Assembly: GCA_031550525.1 (NCBI GenBank) | Contig: JAVBON010000023.1 | Coordinates: 1-64,000, forward strand | Source of the DNA: WRHT01 sp031550525 | GTDB lineage: Bacteria > Desulfobacterota > Desulfovibrionia > Desulfovibrionales > Desulfovibrionaceae | DNA length: 64,000 nt | Reading direction: 5' to 3' | In this document: piece after piece, positions 17,466 to 26,566 of the stretch | Layout of the letters: each line of letters starts with the position of its first letter | Numbering within the stretch: the first letter of the stretch is position 1 | Made by a program: the position numbers and the translations under genes | Notes under the pieces: generated by a model | Told to the model about the DNA's origin: nothing | Databases searched by the model: none | The model's input: only the letters and a program-made list of their open reading frames with translations

Positions 17466-19271
17466 CACCTCTTTGGAATGGGCGGCGTAGAATATAAGCA
17501 GCACCAGAGAGGTACAGGCTATCTGCGTTTCTGGGCCAAGCAGCATGTTGCTGATGTAGTATTGCGACGAATAGTAACTGCCATGCGCCAGCATGCCGAT
17601 TATGCTGTTGGACAGGCTGGAGATTATACAGGCAATCAGCAGCACACACAGCGCGCGCAACCTGTTGATGTCCGGCAGGCGGTTTTTCAGATTCATGTAA
17701 AGCAGCGCCAGGCACACGCAGCCCAGCCAGAAATCAATGGATAAAAACAACTCCGCGCCTAAGTCGCTGCCCACCCCTAAAGTATAGTCGTCCATATCCC
17801 TTGTCAGGGTCAACACAAACTGGATTAAACGCACCACCACCGCCGAGGCCAGGTAGGAAAAACCCAAGGCCGCAAAAAAAGCCAGCAGGGGCGGCATATT
17901 CGCCAAACGGCTGCGGCCAGCGCCCGCCGGCGCGCCATCAGTTCCCGCGCTCACCGCTGGCAGGCCCGCAAATGCGAAATAGAGCCCGAATACCGCCACG
18001 CAAATGGGGGCAATATAATACAAGCTTGAATGCGCTATAAAGCCAAAAAGATGTGTTTTCTCTTTCATACCGGCCAGTACCGCCGCAAAAACGGCTACAA
18101 AGCAGAGCGCGGCAAGCCCGAAAAACACCGGCGTGATTTTGCCCGCCGTCCCCTTGCCCGCCAGCCGCGCGCGCAGGCATATTATGCCCAGCACGCTCAG
18201 CACGGCGCACAATACAACAACCAGCGCAAATTTGGCTATATCTCCCGCGTTTGCAAAGCTGCTGCCGTTAATCAGAACAGAGCCGGATATGCCCCATATA
18301 AAATACAGCAGGCTGGCCGCGCACAGGCTGGCCGCATCCGCCCCGCTTCGCACGCTTGCGTTAAACCAGGCGGCTTCCTCCTTTACCGTGAAGAAGCGCC
18401 AGAGCAGCAAGCCGCTGGCGAATATGCACAGCATCGGCCCAATGGGCAGGCTGCGCAGCGTATATATAAAACTGTAGGCCGCGCTTGCTTGCATACCCAG
18501 CGCACCCAGGAGACGGAAACCGAACACATGGCTCCACACCAACTGCGTGATCAGCCAGGCAAGCAAAACAACAGCCGCCGTCTTGCGCCCGCTCCCGCGC
18601 CGGCTCACAAGCGCCAGCAAGATTAGCGGGAACACAATGGAGGGCGCGCTCATGCCCGCCATAAACAGCTTGAATCCCCAAGCCTCATCCACGGATACGC
18701 ACATGGACAGCAGAAAAAACAGGTAAAAAACCGCGAACAGGCCGCACATTACCTGCAACAGCCCTACGCCCAAAGGCGGCAGATTGCCGTTGCCCAGGCC
18801 GGAGCCGAAAATGCGCCCTATGCGCTCCGAGCCTGTAAAGTAGCGCCACCAGGCATAAAGCATGGGCAGGTTTATGGCGCAGCACGGCAGCAAAAGCAGT
18901 GAGTAAAGCTCAAAATCGTTATAGTAACTGCCGCCGATGCTTACATTCATATCCAGCAGAACAGGCATGAAACGCGCCATAACCAGTACCGTAAAAGCAG
19001 TGGCCGCAATGCAAAACTGCCCCGCGCGCGCAGGGGCCCAGCTTGCCCGCGTGTGCAGGCCAACAATAAGCGCTATGCCAAATACCCATAAAACCAGCAT
19101 GGCTATGGACCAGAAAAGGCCTTCCGGCCCTGTTTCCCTCAACAGGGCGTTCAAAAACAGGTGCGCGCAAAAAGCGCCGCACACCCATATATAGAGCTGC
19201 ACCAGAAAGAGCCGCGCCAAACCTGTAAGGGGAAGGGCCGAAGATGCTGGCGAATCCGCGTGAATATCCAT
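17379..19271 (-). CDS. Unrecognised polytopic membrane protein with heptad-repeat tail
   Basis: A 630-residue protein with about fourteen hydrophobic segments spread along its whole length; I do not recognise the family. The ATG at 19271 follows GGAGCCAACTTTTT. The last 28 or so residues leave the membrane region and form charged, cysteine-bearing heptads (RAWREGG, QYCRKDG, QTCAKGE, QDCNKDG) encoded by the 21-bp array. Without the stop at 17379-17381 the frame would run through six more units to a stop at 17238. It stands alone between the tRNA and an antiporter gene, so its context gives no function. Confidence 0.75.
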   Translation of the reverse strand: MDIHADSPASSALPLTGLARLFLVQLYIWVCGAFCAHLFLNALLRETGPEGLFWSIAMLVLWVFGIALIVGLHTRASWAPARAGQFCIAATAFTVLVMARFMPVLLDMNVSIGGSYYNDFELYSLLLLPCCAINLPMLYAWWRYFTGSERIGRIFGSGLGNGNLPPLGVGLLQVMCGLFAVFYLFFLLSMCVSVDEAWGFKLFMAGMSAPSIVFPLILLALVSRRGSGRKTAAVVLLAWLITQLVWSHVFGFRLLGALGMQASAAYSFIYTLRSLPIGPMLCIFASGLLLWRFFTVKEEAAWFNASVRSGADAASLCAASLLYFIWGISGSVLINGSSFANAGDIAKFALVVVLCAVLSVLGIICLRARLAGKGTAGKITPVFFGLAALCFVAVFAAVLAGMKEKTHLFGFIAHSSLYYIAPICVAVFGLYFAFAGLPAVSAGTDGAPAGAGRSRLANMPPLLAFFAALGFSYLASAVVVRLIQFVLTLTRDMDDYTLGVGSDLGAELFLSIDFWLGCVCLALLYMNLKNRLPDINRLRALCVLLIACIISSLSNSIIGMLAHGSYYSSQYYISNMLLGPETQIACTSLVLLIFYAAHSKEVRAWREGGQYCRKDGQTCAKGEQDCNKDG

Positions 19272-19446
19272 AAAAAGTTGGCTCCGTATTAAAGTATGAA
19301 AAACAATGCCCGCAAACTACACATATTCCGCCCATCGCGCAAGCCGCGCGTGGCGGAACGCGCAAGGGCCAAATCAGGCGTTTGGGAATCACTCTTTATC
19401 AATATTGTCTTCCATCTCTTTTGCCGCCGCGCCCTAAAATACTATA

Positions 19447-19513
19447 AATATCCCCCGCTGTTGGTCTGCCCCCTGTCTGCCTGGCAGGTGGCAGACCAAC
19501 AGCGGGGGATATT
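19447..19513. repeat. Perfect 24-bp inverted repeat
   Basis: Arms at 19447-19470 and 19490-19513 are exactly complementary over 24 bases, around a 19-base loop that contains a smaller CTGCCTGGCAG symmetry. There is no T-run on either side. A normal terminator already serves the antiporter gene ten bases away, so this second hairpin is unexplained. Confidence 0.75.
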
Positions 19514-19523
19514 CAATTTACAA

Positions 19524-19552
19524 AAAGGCCCGGCGCAAAGCGCCGGGCCTTT
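19524..19552 (-). terminator. Rho-independent terminator of the antiporter gene
   Basis: AAAGGCCCGGCGC and its exact complement form a 13-bp stem with a three-base loop, followed by T's on the minus strand, 22 bases after the antiporter stop codon. Confidence 0.9.
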
Positions 19553-19573
19553 GAAGCTGTTATAGGTTCCCGT

Positions 19574-21016
19574 CTAGATGAAGAACAGGAATGTAAGCAC
19601 CACAAACAGAGGCACCAGTATACCGAAGGACCAGGCCATGTAGCCGAAGAAGCTGGGCATCTTCACGCCTTGGTTTTCGGCAATGGAGCGTACCATAAAG
19701 TTGGGCGCGTTGCCTATGTAAGTGTTTGCGCCCATAAACACCGCACCGGCCGAAATGGCGGTGAGGGTAGCGGCAAAGGTGGTGGTAAGGCTGGCGGCGT
19801 CGCCACCGGCGGTGTTAAAGAACACCAGGTAGGTGGGCGCGTTGTCCAAGAAGCTGGAAAGCATGCCGGTAAGCCAGAAGAACATGTAGTTGATCGGCTG
19901 ACCGCTGGAATCGGTAACCATGTTGATAAGGCCGGCCAAAGCGCCGTTGGTGCCGGCGCGCAGAATTACTATGGCCGGAATCATGCTCAGGAATATGCCC
20001 AAGAACAGCTTGGCCACTTCGGCAATGGGGTCCCAGTTAAAGCCGTTGAGCTTGCGGCTTTCTTTGGAGGTAAGCACCCACGAGGCAGCGGCTATGCCAA
20101 GCAGCAGCACGTCCTTAAGGGAGTTCTGCAGGGCTATTTCCACATGGTAAACGGTAACACTGCCAAGGTTAACCGAGCCGCTCATGAGCACGGAGCCTAC
20201 AATGCCGGCCAGCAGCAGCAGGTTAATCTTGCCTTCAAGGCCGAGCTTTTCACCGTTGCCGGCGTTAGCGCCCTGCGGAACGGGGCGGCCTTCTTTATTA
20301 AAGAGTATGGTATCAACCACAAAGAATATTACCAGCAGGCAGGTTGCCATAAAAATCATTTCAGGCAGCATATGCACGGTGGTCCAGAAGAAGGGCACGC
20401 CTTTGAGGAAACCGAGGAAGAGTGGCGGATCGCCCAGCGGGGTAAGAGAACCGCCGATGTTGGCCACCAAAAAGATAAAGAACACTACGGTATGCACCTG
20501 GTATTTTCTATGGGCGTTGGCTTTGAGCATGGGGCGTATAAGCAGCATGGCCGCGCCGGTGGTTCCCATCCAGCTTGCCAATAAGGTGCCTACCAGCAAA
20601 ATGCCGGTATTCACCACCGGCTTGCCCACAAGGCTGCCGGTAAGGCGCACGCCGCCAGCCACAGTAAACAGGGCGAACAGCAGAATGATGAAGGGCACAT
20701 AGTCTAAAATCATGGCGTGCCAAGCTTCAAAAATGGCAACTGAGGGGCCGTATACTATGGCGCAGGGCACAAGAAAGGCAAGGCCCCAAAACAGCGCAAT
20801 TTTGCCGAAATGGTGGTGCCAAATATGCGGCACGGCCAGTGGCCCTATTGCTATGCTCAGCAGCATGCACGCAAAGGGAATGACCCAAAGGGCGGATATG
20901 TTGCCGGGCAGGTGCGGGGCGTCTCCGCCAGCGCAAAGCGCAAGCGCCGGAAATGCCAGCAGTAAAAAGAGGGTGCCCAATACACCCGCAAGCAAAATGT
21001 TCTTTCCGTTTTTCAC
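19574..21016 (-). CDS. NhaD/ArsB-superfamily ion transporter (putative Na+/H+ antiporter)
   Basis: A 480-residue inner-membrane protein of the ion-transporter superfamily. It begins with a signal-like hydrophobic segment (LLAGVLGTLFLLLAFPALA), followed by about eleven further segments and loops such as GGSLTPLGDPPLFLGFLKG and MLSSFLDNAPTYLVF. The latter resemble NhaD-type sodium/proton antiporters. The start is GTG at 21016, fixed by GGAGG five bases upstream; the longer frame adds a non-membrane leader. The gene is monocistronic with its own terminator. Sodium exchange is inferred from family; a role in anion transport is not excluded. Confidence 0.75.
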   Translation of the reverse strand: MKNGKNILLAGVLGTLFLLLAFPALALCAGGDAPHLPGNISALWVIPFACMLLSIAIGPLAVPHIWHHHFGKIALFWGLAFLVPCAIVYGPSVAIFEAWHAMILDYVPFIILLFALFTVAGGVRLTGSLVGKPVVNTGILLVGTLLASWMGTTGAAMLLIRPMLKANAHRKYQVHTVVFFIFLVANIGGSLTPLGDPPLFLGFLKGVPFFWTTVHMLPEMIFMATCLLVIFFVVDTILFNKEGRPVPQGANAGNGEKLGLEGKINLLLLAGIVGSVLMSGSVNLGSVTVYHVEIALQNSLKDVLLLGIAAASWVLTSKESRKLNGFNWDPIAEVAKLFLGIFLSMIPAIVILRAGTNGALAGLINMVTDSSGQPINYMFFWLTGMLSSFLDNAPTYLVFFNTAGGDAASLTTTFAATLTAISAGAVFMGANTYIGNAPNFMVRSIAENQGVKMPSFFGYMAWSFGILVPLFVVLTFLFFI

Positions 21017-21374
21017 ATCTTCCTCCAGCATTTTTAGGATGCAAGAAACACCAGTTTTCAATGGCAGGCGAGCGCGCTGCACCACGGCCGCTCCGCCACA
21101 CGGCGCCGGACGCAGGCTATAAACGTCCGGCAGGCCCTGTCGTAAACGGGGCCGCATTATTTGCAATGTGAGTAACATATCCATAAGCAAACAAAATCGC
21201 AAGAAAAATAGGCGCAACAGCTTAGAAGTTATCCCATAATAAGGACTTTTTTATTTTACAAGAGCGATGTCCGATCACAATACCGCCAAAAGCCCCTTTA
21301 CTTTTTGCACAGGCCGCGCTTAATTTACCCCTGCTTCCACCAAAACAGGCACGGGAATAAACAGGAATACTCTG
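21017..21374. other. Divergent intergenic region, antiporter / HAD genes
   Basis: No gene or RNA is visible in these 358 bases, from which the antiporter gene and the two HAD genes diverge. Promoters for both should lie here, but I could not assign boxes with confidence. Confidence 0.4.
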
Positions 21375-22022
21375 ATGAAATATAGTCATGTACTTTTTGA
21401 TCTGGACGGCACTATTGTTGAATCCGGCCCAGGCATTATCGCCTCGGCCAGGCACGCCCTGCAAAGCATGGGGCGCGACCCGAACGCCTTTGACTACTCC
21501 GGCATCATCGGCCCGCCGCTCATGTATTCCTTTCAACATAAATTCGGCTTCAACCGCGACGATGCCGTAAAAGCCGTAAAAAGCTATCGCGAATATTACA
21601 TCGAAACCGGCATGTACCAATCGCGCCTGTACGACGGCATAGCCAACGCAATCCGCGCGCTGTGCCAAAACGGCCAGGTGCTGTTGCTGGCTACATCAAA
21701 GGTGGAAAATCAGGCAGTAAAGGTGCTTAGCCATTTCGGGCTGGCCGGTTGCTTCGCCTTTATAGGCGGGGCCGCATCTGACGATAGCCGCAATACAAAA
21801 ACCGCCGTGTTGCGCCATGTGCTGGCCAACCACCCCCTGCCCGACCCCAAAGCCGCCATTATGGTGGGCGACCGCGAGCACGATATCGAAGGCGCGCACG
21901 AAGTAGGCCTGCCCTGCGCCGCAGTGCTTTACGGCTACGGCAGCCGGGCCGAATTTGAGGCATACGGGGCGGAGTTCATAGTGCAAGACGTGGCCGGGCT
22001 GCAACGCCTGCTCATGCAGTAA
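21375..22022 (+). CDS. HAD-family hydrolase (phosphoglycolate-phosphatase type)
   Basis: A 215-residue haloacid dehalogenase-fold phosphatase. It has the nucleophile motif FDLDGTIVES near the N-terminus, a conserved Thr/Ser-Lys region (TSKVENQ) and a late acidic motif (MVGDREHDIEGA). The helical cap follows motif 1, as in Gph/PgmB-like enzymes. It is followed 17 bases later by a paralogue with the same layout. The substrate is unknown; phosphoglycolate or a sugar phosphate are the usual options. Confidence 0.85.
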   Translation: MKYSHVLFDLDGTIVESGPGIIASARHALQSMGRDPNAFDYSGIIGPPLMYSFQHKFGFNRDDAVKAVKSYREYYIETGMYQSRLYDGIANAIRALCQNGQVLLLATSKVENQAVKVLSHFGLAGCFAFIGGAASDDSRNTKTAVLRHVLANHPLPDPKAAIMVGDREHDIEGAHEVGLPCAAVLYGYGSRAEFEAYGAEFIVQDVAGLQRLLMQ

Positions 22023-22038
22023 CGCGGCGGAGCCACCC

Positions 22039-22695
22039 ATGCGCTACAGCCACATTTTTTTCGATATGGACGGCACCCTGCTGGATTCCGACCAAGGCAC
22101 CGTAAACTCCGTAAAATACGCGCTGGCCGCCATGGGCTTCGATTTGGCCCTGCCGCCCTTTAACGGCGTGCTGCCCACGCTTACCGGCCCCTTGCACGAA
22201 ACCTACAAGCAACTCTGCGGGCTGGATGACGCCGGGGCCGCGGCAGCAGTGCAAAAGCACCGCGAATACTTTGCAACAACGGGGCTTTACGAGGCCGCGC
22301 CCTACCCCGGCGTGCCGGAAATGCTGATGGATCTGCACCGGCGCGGCCATACCCTTTTCATAGCCACCTCCAAGGCGCAGATTTTTGCGGAGCGTATTTT
22401 GCGGCATCTGGGTCTGGCGCATTACTTCACCTATATAAGCGGGGCCGAGCTTTCCGGCGAGCGCCGCCACAAGAGCGAAAGCATACTGCACATACTGCAA
22501 AACAGCCCTGTTCCGGAGCCATCCAAGGCCATTATGGCAGGCGACACCGCCTTTGACGTGCAGGGCGCGCACCAGACGGGTCTCCCCTGCGCCGCCGTGC
22601 TTTACGGCTACGGCACACGCGCCGAGCTGGAAGCAGCCAAAGCGGATTTTATTGTAGAAACCGTCGGTGAGCTGCACGCCCTGCTACGCGGCTGA
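22039..22695 (+). CDS. HAD-family hydrolase, tandem paralogue
   Basis: A 218-residue homologue of the preceding gene. It has FDMDGTLLDS, TSKAQIFAE and MAGDTAFDVQGAH, and the two share near-identical blocks such as GLPCAAVLYGYG. The pair clearly arose by local duplication and is probably cotranscribed. Divergence in the cap region (residues about 20-80) suggests the two act on different phosphorylated substrates. Confidence 0.85.
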   Translation: MRYSHIFFDMDGTLLDSDQGTVNSVKYALAAMGFDLALPPFNGVLPTLTGPLHETYKQLCGLDDAGAAAAVQKHREYFATTGLYEAAPYPGVPEMLMDLHRRGHTLFIATSKAQIFAERILRHLGLAHYFTYISGAELSGERRHKSESILHILQNSPVPEPSKAIMAGDTAFDVQGAHQTGLPCAAVLYGYGTRAELEAAKADFIVETVGELHALLRG

Positions 22696-23025
22696 TAGAA
22701 GCCGGGGAACAAGACCAGGCGGGCAGCACGGCGTGACTTTGGCAAAGCCGCTTAGGCTTTGCGTGTGCGATGGAAGAGCACTCCAATTTTATGTCTTTTG
22801 TGGATAAACTATTTAATATTTCAAAGCATGCATGCAACTTTTCAAAGTTAAAATGATATCGACATTTAACTTTTGAAATATTTATACAAAATATTTTTCA
22901 GACATTTTATACCAGCAGTAACACCAACGATTTTTGTGGATGGAGTCGGATTTTTTGAGACAGCGTTGCTCAACCTTTCCACCTTACACCGGAAAAGAGG
23001 CAGAGTAAGGTTCTTCGGTTCTGAG
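22696..23025. other. AT-rich intergenic region
   Basis: Composition shifts from GC-rich to AT-rich at about 22.78 kb and stays so through the next gene. I see no gene, hairpin or repeat here. It probably marks the left border of a foreign segment. Confidence 0.4.
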
Positions 23026-23679
23026 TTAAACGCTAATCAATGCATAGTAAAATGAGCGATTCTTGGCTTGCCCGACACAGTCTTGCGTTTTAATTTCGCT
23101 GTATTTTCTCCAGCTAATTGTATGTTCATTATCAAATTCCACAGGGCCTCGTGTTCTGATATGCTTAGCACTCTCGGGCCATTCATTAACTCCAGCTAAT
23201 TTTGCGCCTTCATGCATACTGAAGCAATCAAGTTTGTAATTCCGATAATATGACAAATTTGTCAGAAATATTGCATAGCCTTCTTTAAAGTTACCATGTT
23301 TAGCAGCTTTTTCTAAACGCGAAACATCACGATAGAAAGAATCCCTTCCATTTTTATTTTCTGTTTCTCCCTTAAGATAGAATTGCTCATCTTCAACAGT
23401 AGCGCTAAATTCATCTGTTTTATACTTTAATTCAATTGGATAGCTGTTATGGCTGTCAAACTGGACAAAAATATCAACTGACCCTTTAGCAGTAGGAGAT
23501 GGGTCCAAAGATTTGAGTGGATATTCAAGTATAATTTTATATGGCTTGTATAATGATTGTATTTCGCGGAAAAGTGCAAGCTGAAAGTCAGTTTCGAAAT
23601 GGAATATTGTACGCTTTTCACTCAACTTTTGCATAACGGCGTGCATGTCCATTTTTTTTATTGTTGCTTGTGTTCCCAT
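23026..23679 (-). CDS. Hypothetical protein with PD-(D/E)xK-like nuclease signature
   Basis: A 217-residue protein I cannot assign to a named family. Residues about 67-85 read VDIFVQFDSHNSYPIELKYK: an Asp, a short beta-turn and Glu-x-Lys, the spacing of a PD-(D/E)xK catalytic core. The gene is much more AT-rich than its neighbours, with codons such as TTA and AAT, which indicates recent acquisition. The ATG at 23679 has GGA about 12 bases upstream. It stands alone next to phage-type genes, so an orphan restriction or defence nuclease is possible but unproven. Confidence 0.65.
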   Translation of the reverse strand: MGTQATIKKMDMHAVMQKLSEKRTIFHFETDFQLALFREIQSLYKPYKIILEYPLKSLDPSPTAKGSVDIFVQFDSHNSYPIELKYKTDEFSATVEDEQFYLKGETENKNGRDSFYRDVSRLEKAAKHGNFKEGYAIFLTNLSYYRNYKLDCFSMHEGAKLAGVNEWPESAKHIRTRGPVEFDNEHTISWRKYSEIKTQDCVGQAKNRSFYYALISV

Positions 23680-24081
23680 GTGGTGAATTTATCCTATTCT
23701 ATGCATAATTTTTATTGGTGCGGACCACGATTTTTATACAGCGGCAAGGACGGCTCTCGTTCCATTTTGCTGGCGCGGGGCTGTGTCTATTTTTCGTCTT
23801 GCCGCCGTCTGAATCTGTTCCGGCACTCGCCAGAATTCCAGGACGGCTCTAATCAGCATTTTTCTTCTTTGACTTTGACGGTCGAGCAACACAGCCGCAC
23901 AGTCTTCACGAAGTTAAGTATACTGTGCTATATCTTTGCCTTTCGCAAAGACCAGAGACAGACATGCCCGCCATTTTCCCATGCCGCCCGCAGCCGATTT
24001 TTTCGCGCTCAATGCCCCGCAGGGCGCATAGGTTTCTTTAGCAACCAGTAAGTGCGCCCTCATCGAAATGAGGGGTTGGGG
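23680..24081. other. Intergenic region in mobile-element remnant
   Basis: About 400 bases without a convincing gene. The plus-strand frame that crosses it has no protein-like character. It may hold decayed element sequence. Confidence 0.4.
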
Positions 24082-24906
24082 TTATTTGCCTTTCTCCAGC
24101 TTCTTGATGCGTGCATCTTCCGTAAGCAGCTTCATTTGCTGGATGGCCGCTCTGTTAAGCCTTTGCAGCCGTTCCGGCTGCGTTAGTCCTTCATGAATGA
24201 GCAACGCATTCATGCTTTCCAGGTTGGAAAGGCACACCAGTTGCGCGACATTGGCATAGTCGCGCATGTTCCCTTTTTTATCATGGTTGGCGAGCCGCCA
24301 CTCCTGGGCTGTCAGGCCGAACAGCGCCATGTTGAGCATATCCGCTTCCGAGGCGTAGACGACATTGATCTGTTGCCGGGTCAGTTCTTGCGGTACAAGG
24401 CGTTCTTTGATGGCGTCCGTGTGGATACGGTAGTTGATCTTCGCCAGATCGCGCCGTAAATCCCACCCAAGCCGCTTTGTCTCTTCGTCTTTGAGCCGCT
24501 GGAATTCCCTGACAAGGTAGAGCTTGAATTCCGGCGAAATCCACGAGGCGAACTCGAAGGCAATGTCACGGTGCGCGAAAGTGCCGCCATACCGGCCTGA
24601 TTTGGCGATAATGCCGACAGCGCTTGTGGCCTCAATCCAACGCTGTGGAGAAAGGACGAAATAGTTGCTGCCCGCTTCCGCTCTAAACCTCTCGAATTCG
24701 AGAGGTTTAAAATCCGGGTTGCTCAGGCGTTCCCACAAACCGAGAAATTCAATGGTGCTGCGGCTGCGCATCCAGTTGTTGATAACGGCGAAAGGCTCCG
24801 CTGCATTGCGGTATTTGGCAATGCCGGTCAGCGATATATAGTCTTCGCGCTCCCGCACCATCATAGAGATTTCCGTACCCTGCACATCCATTTTTTGCCG
24901 CGCCAT
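24082..24906 (-). CDS. KilA-N domain protein
   Basis: A 274-residue phage-type protein. Residues about 15-130 form a KilA-N domain (REDYISLTGIAKYRN, NNWMRSRSTIEFLGLWE, RYGGTFAHRDIAFEFASWISPEF). The rest is a charged helical region ending in LKKLEKGK-like sequence. KilA-N proteins occur in temperate phages and integrative elements, where they bind DNA; their exact roles are mostly unknown. It lies next to a ruined integrase on the same strand, so it is probably cargo of a former integrated element. The frame is intact. Confidence 0.85.
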   Translation of the reverse strand: MARQKMDVQGTEISMMVREREDYISLTGIAKYRNAAEPFAVINNWMRSRSTIEFLGLWERLSNPDFKPLEFERFRAEAGSNYFVLSPQRWIEATSAVGIIAKSGRYGGTFAHRDIAFEFASWISPEFKLYLVREFQRLKDEETKRLGWDLRRDLAKINYRIHTDAIKERLVPQELTRQQINVVYASEADMLNMALFGLTAQEWRLANHDKKGNMRDYANVAQLVCLSNLESMNALLIHEGLTQPERLQRLNRAAIQQMKLLTEDARIKKLEKGK

Positions 24907-24974
24907 TGCAACCCCATACGTGTAGATAAATTTTATACAAGTATGCCGGAAGTCTCCCGCAAAAGCAAAATATG

Positions 24975-25010
24975 TTGGATGAGGCCGATACTTTCCCAGG
25001 CCTCATCCAA
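24975..25010 (-). terminator. Hairpin after the integrase pseudogene
   Basis: TTGGATGAGGCC (24975-24986) pairs perfectly with GGCCTCATCCAA (24999-25010), 31 bases beyond the end of the integrase frame, with a short T-rich stretch after it on the minus strand. It is probably the integrase terminator. Confidence 0.55.
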
Positions 25011-25041
25011 TGTCAGGGTGTTAGAAGCCAACGCGCCCGCT

Positions 25042-26246
25042 TTATCCTTTTCCCTTCGCCTGTTCCCGTAACCCATAGAGGTAGTTGCTCCACTCCTGCA
25101 TAATCTTGCAACGTTCCGGCAAATACTCCGCGTAGTTGTATGCCGCCCGGACGCTGTTGCTCTCCGAGTGGGCAAGCTGGCGTTCTATCCAGTCCCGGTT
25201 ATCCACCAACTCGTTAAGTAGGGTCGAAGCCATCGAACGGAAGCCGTGAAAGGTAAGCTCACCTTTGCCGTAGCCGAGTCGCCGCAAAGCCCGCAGAGGC
25301 GTGGTAGTTTGCAGGTGAGGTGCGCCCGCGTTCCCTCGCGCGGCGGGGAAGACGTAGTGCTCAGTGCCGGATACCGCTCTCAGTTCCTCTAAAATCGCCA
25401 GAGATTGACGATAAAGCGGAACGATGTGATCTGCTTCATTTTCATCTTTAAGGCCGGTATGCGCCATTCAGCGGCCTTGAAATCAAACTCTTCCCGTTCG
25501 GCCTTGACCAGTTCCCCGGCCCGGACGAAAACTAGAGGCGCGATACGCAAGGCGCGGGATAAGAAAAAGTTACCCCTATAGGCGTCTATCTTGCGGAGCA
25601 GCTAGCTTACGGCAGCGGGGTCGGTGATGGCCGCGCAGTGACCTCTGGGAGCCGGGGTGAACGCGCCGCGCAAGTCGGCGGCAACGTCACGCTCGGCCCT
25701 GCCGGTGATGATGGCGTAGCGGAATATCCGCCCGCACTCGCGCAAGGCCAGATGGACTACCGAAAGGGCGTCCCGTTACTCGGCGCGGCGCAACACTCCC
25801 AAAAGTTCCCTGGCGGTGATGCTACCTATGGGGCGCTTGCCCATGTACGGGAAAATGTTTTTTTCAAGGCGTTGCATCATGTATCGCCTGTATGCCGGTG
25901 TCCATGAGGCCGAATATCTGCCGAACCATTCACGCGCGACCACTTCAAAGGAGTTGAGGGCCGCTTCCGCCGCTGAGGCTTTGGCCCCGCGCTTTGCGCC
26001 GCTGGGGTCGATGTTGGCGAAAAGTTATTTTTTAGCCTCTTCCCGTTTGTCCCTCGCCTCTCGCAACCCGGCAGTCGGATACAGACCGATGGATAGGAGT
26101 TTCTGCTTCCCGGCGAAACGGTAGGCCATGCGCCATGACTTCTTGCCGGTGGGCGTGACGTACAGGAACAGCCCGCCGCCGTCCGAGTGTTTTTGCACCT
26201 TGCAGTTGCCATTCACCCGCCGTATAAAGGTGTCCGTCAGTTTCAT
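25042..26246 (-). pseudogene. Degenerate P4-type tyrosine recombinase (integrase)
   Basis: The full length of a P4-like integrase (about 400 codons) can be followed on the minus strand, but it is broken. The N-terminal DUF4102-type part is intact (26246 to about 26028) and ends at an in-frame TAA after EEAKK. The homologous frame then resumes as NIDPSGAKRGAKA. It is interrupted again by TAA near 25779 (after LRRAE) and TAG near 25608 (after AAVS), and it shifts frame at about 25440. The C-terminal catalytic block (FHGFRSMAS, QLAHSESNSVRAAYN) is open from 25467. With three stops and one frameshift, no active enzyme can be made. Confidence 0.9.
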
Positions 26247-26566
26247 CCGGCTTGCTCCCTGTTGGTACGGTTTGGTACGTCAGACCGGAGCACTACCAAC
26301 AATCTACGCATTTTCCTTGTGATTCAAATGAATTGCGTAAAAAAGCATTCCCGTTCCGGTGTATTCTTCCTTATCTTTCCAGGGTGGGTTACAACTCGCC
26401 ATGCTTGGAAAAACAAGACAATCACCAGAACGGGAATACCAAAAACCTACCAACAGACTTTGCGGATTTTAAGGCTTTTTACTGAACTCAAAACGGAAAT
26501 AATTTCCGGTTAATTTATTGAAATTACATGTAAACTAGACAGCACGACGCGAAACAGGCAAAAACC
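26247..26566. repeat. Intergenic region with spaced inverted repeat
   Basis: Between the integrase and truA, ATTCCCGTTCCGGT (26347-26360) is inverted as ACCAGAACGGGAAT (26424-26437), 13 of 14 matching. Nested inside is TTTCCA...TGGAAA, so the whole could fold as one long irregular hairpin. It may be a former attachment region or part of a small element. No gene is present. Confidence 0.45.

Noticed and set aside
17232..17744. Plus-strand frame of 170 codons across the repeat array
   Set aside because: Its hydrophobic repeats are the complement of the minus-strand heptads; it has no ribosome site and runs into the antisense of the membrane-protein gene.
23557..24051. Plus-strand frame between the nuclease-like and KilA-N genes
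   Set aside because: Low-complexity, cysteine/serine-rich translation with no domain; overlaps the start of the nuclease-like gene antisense.
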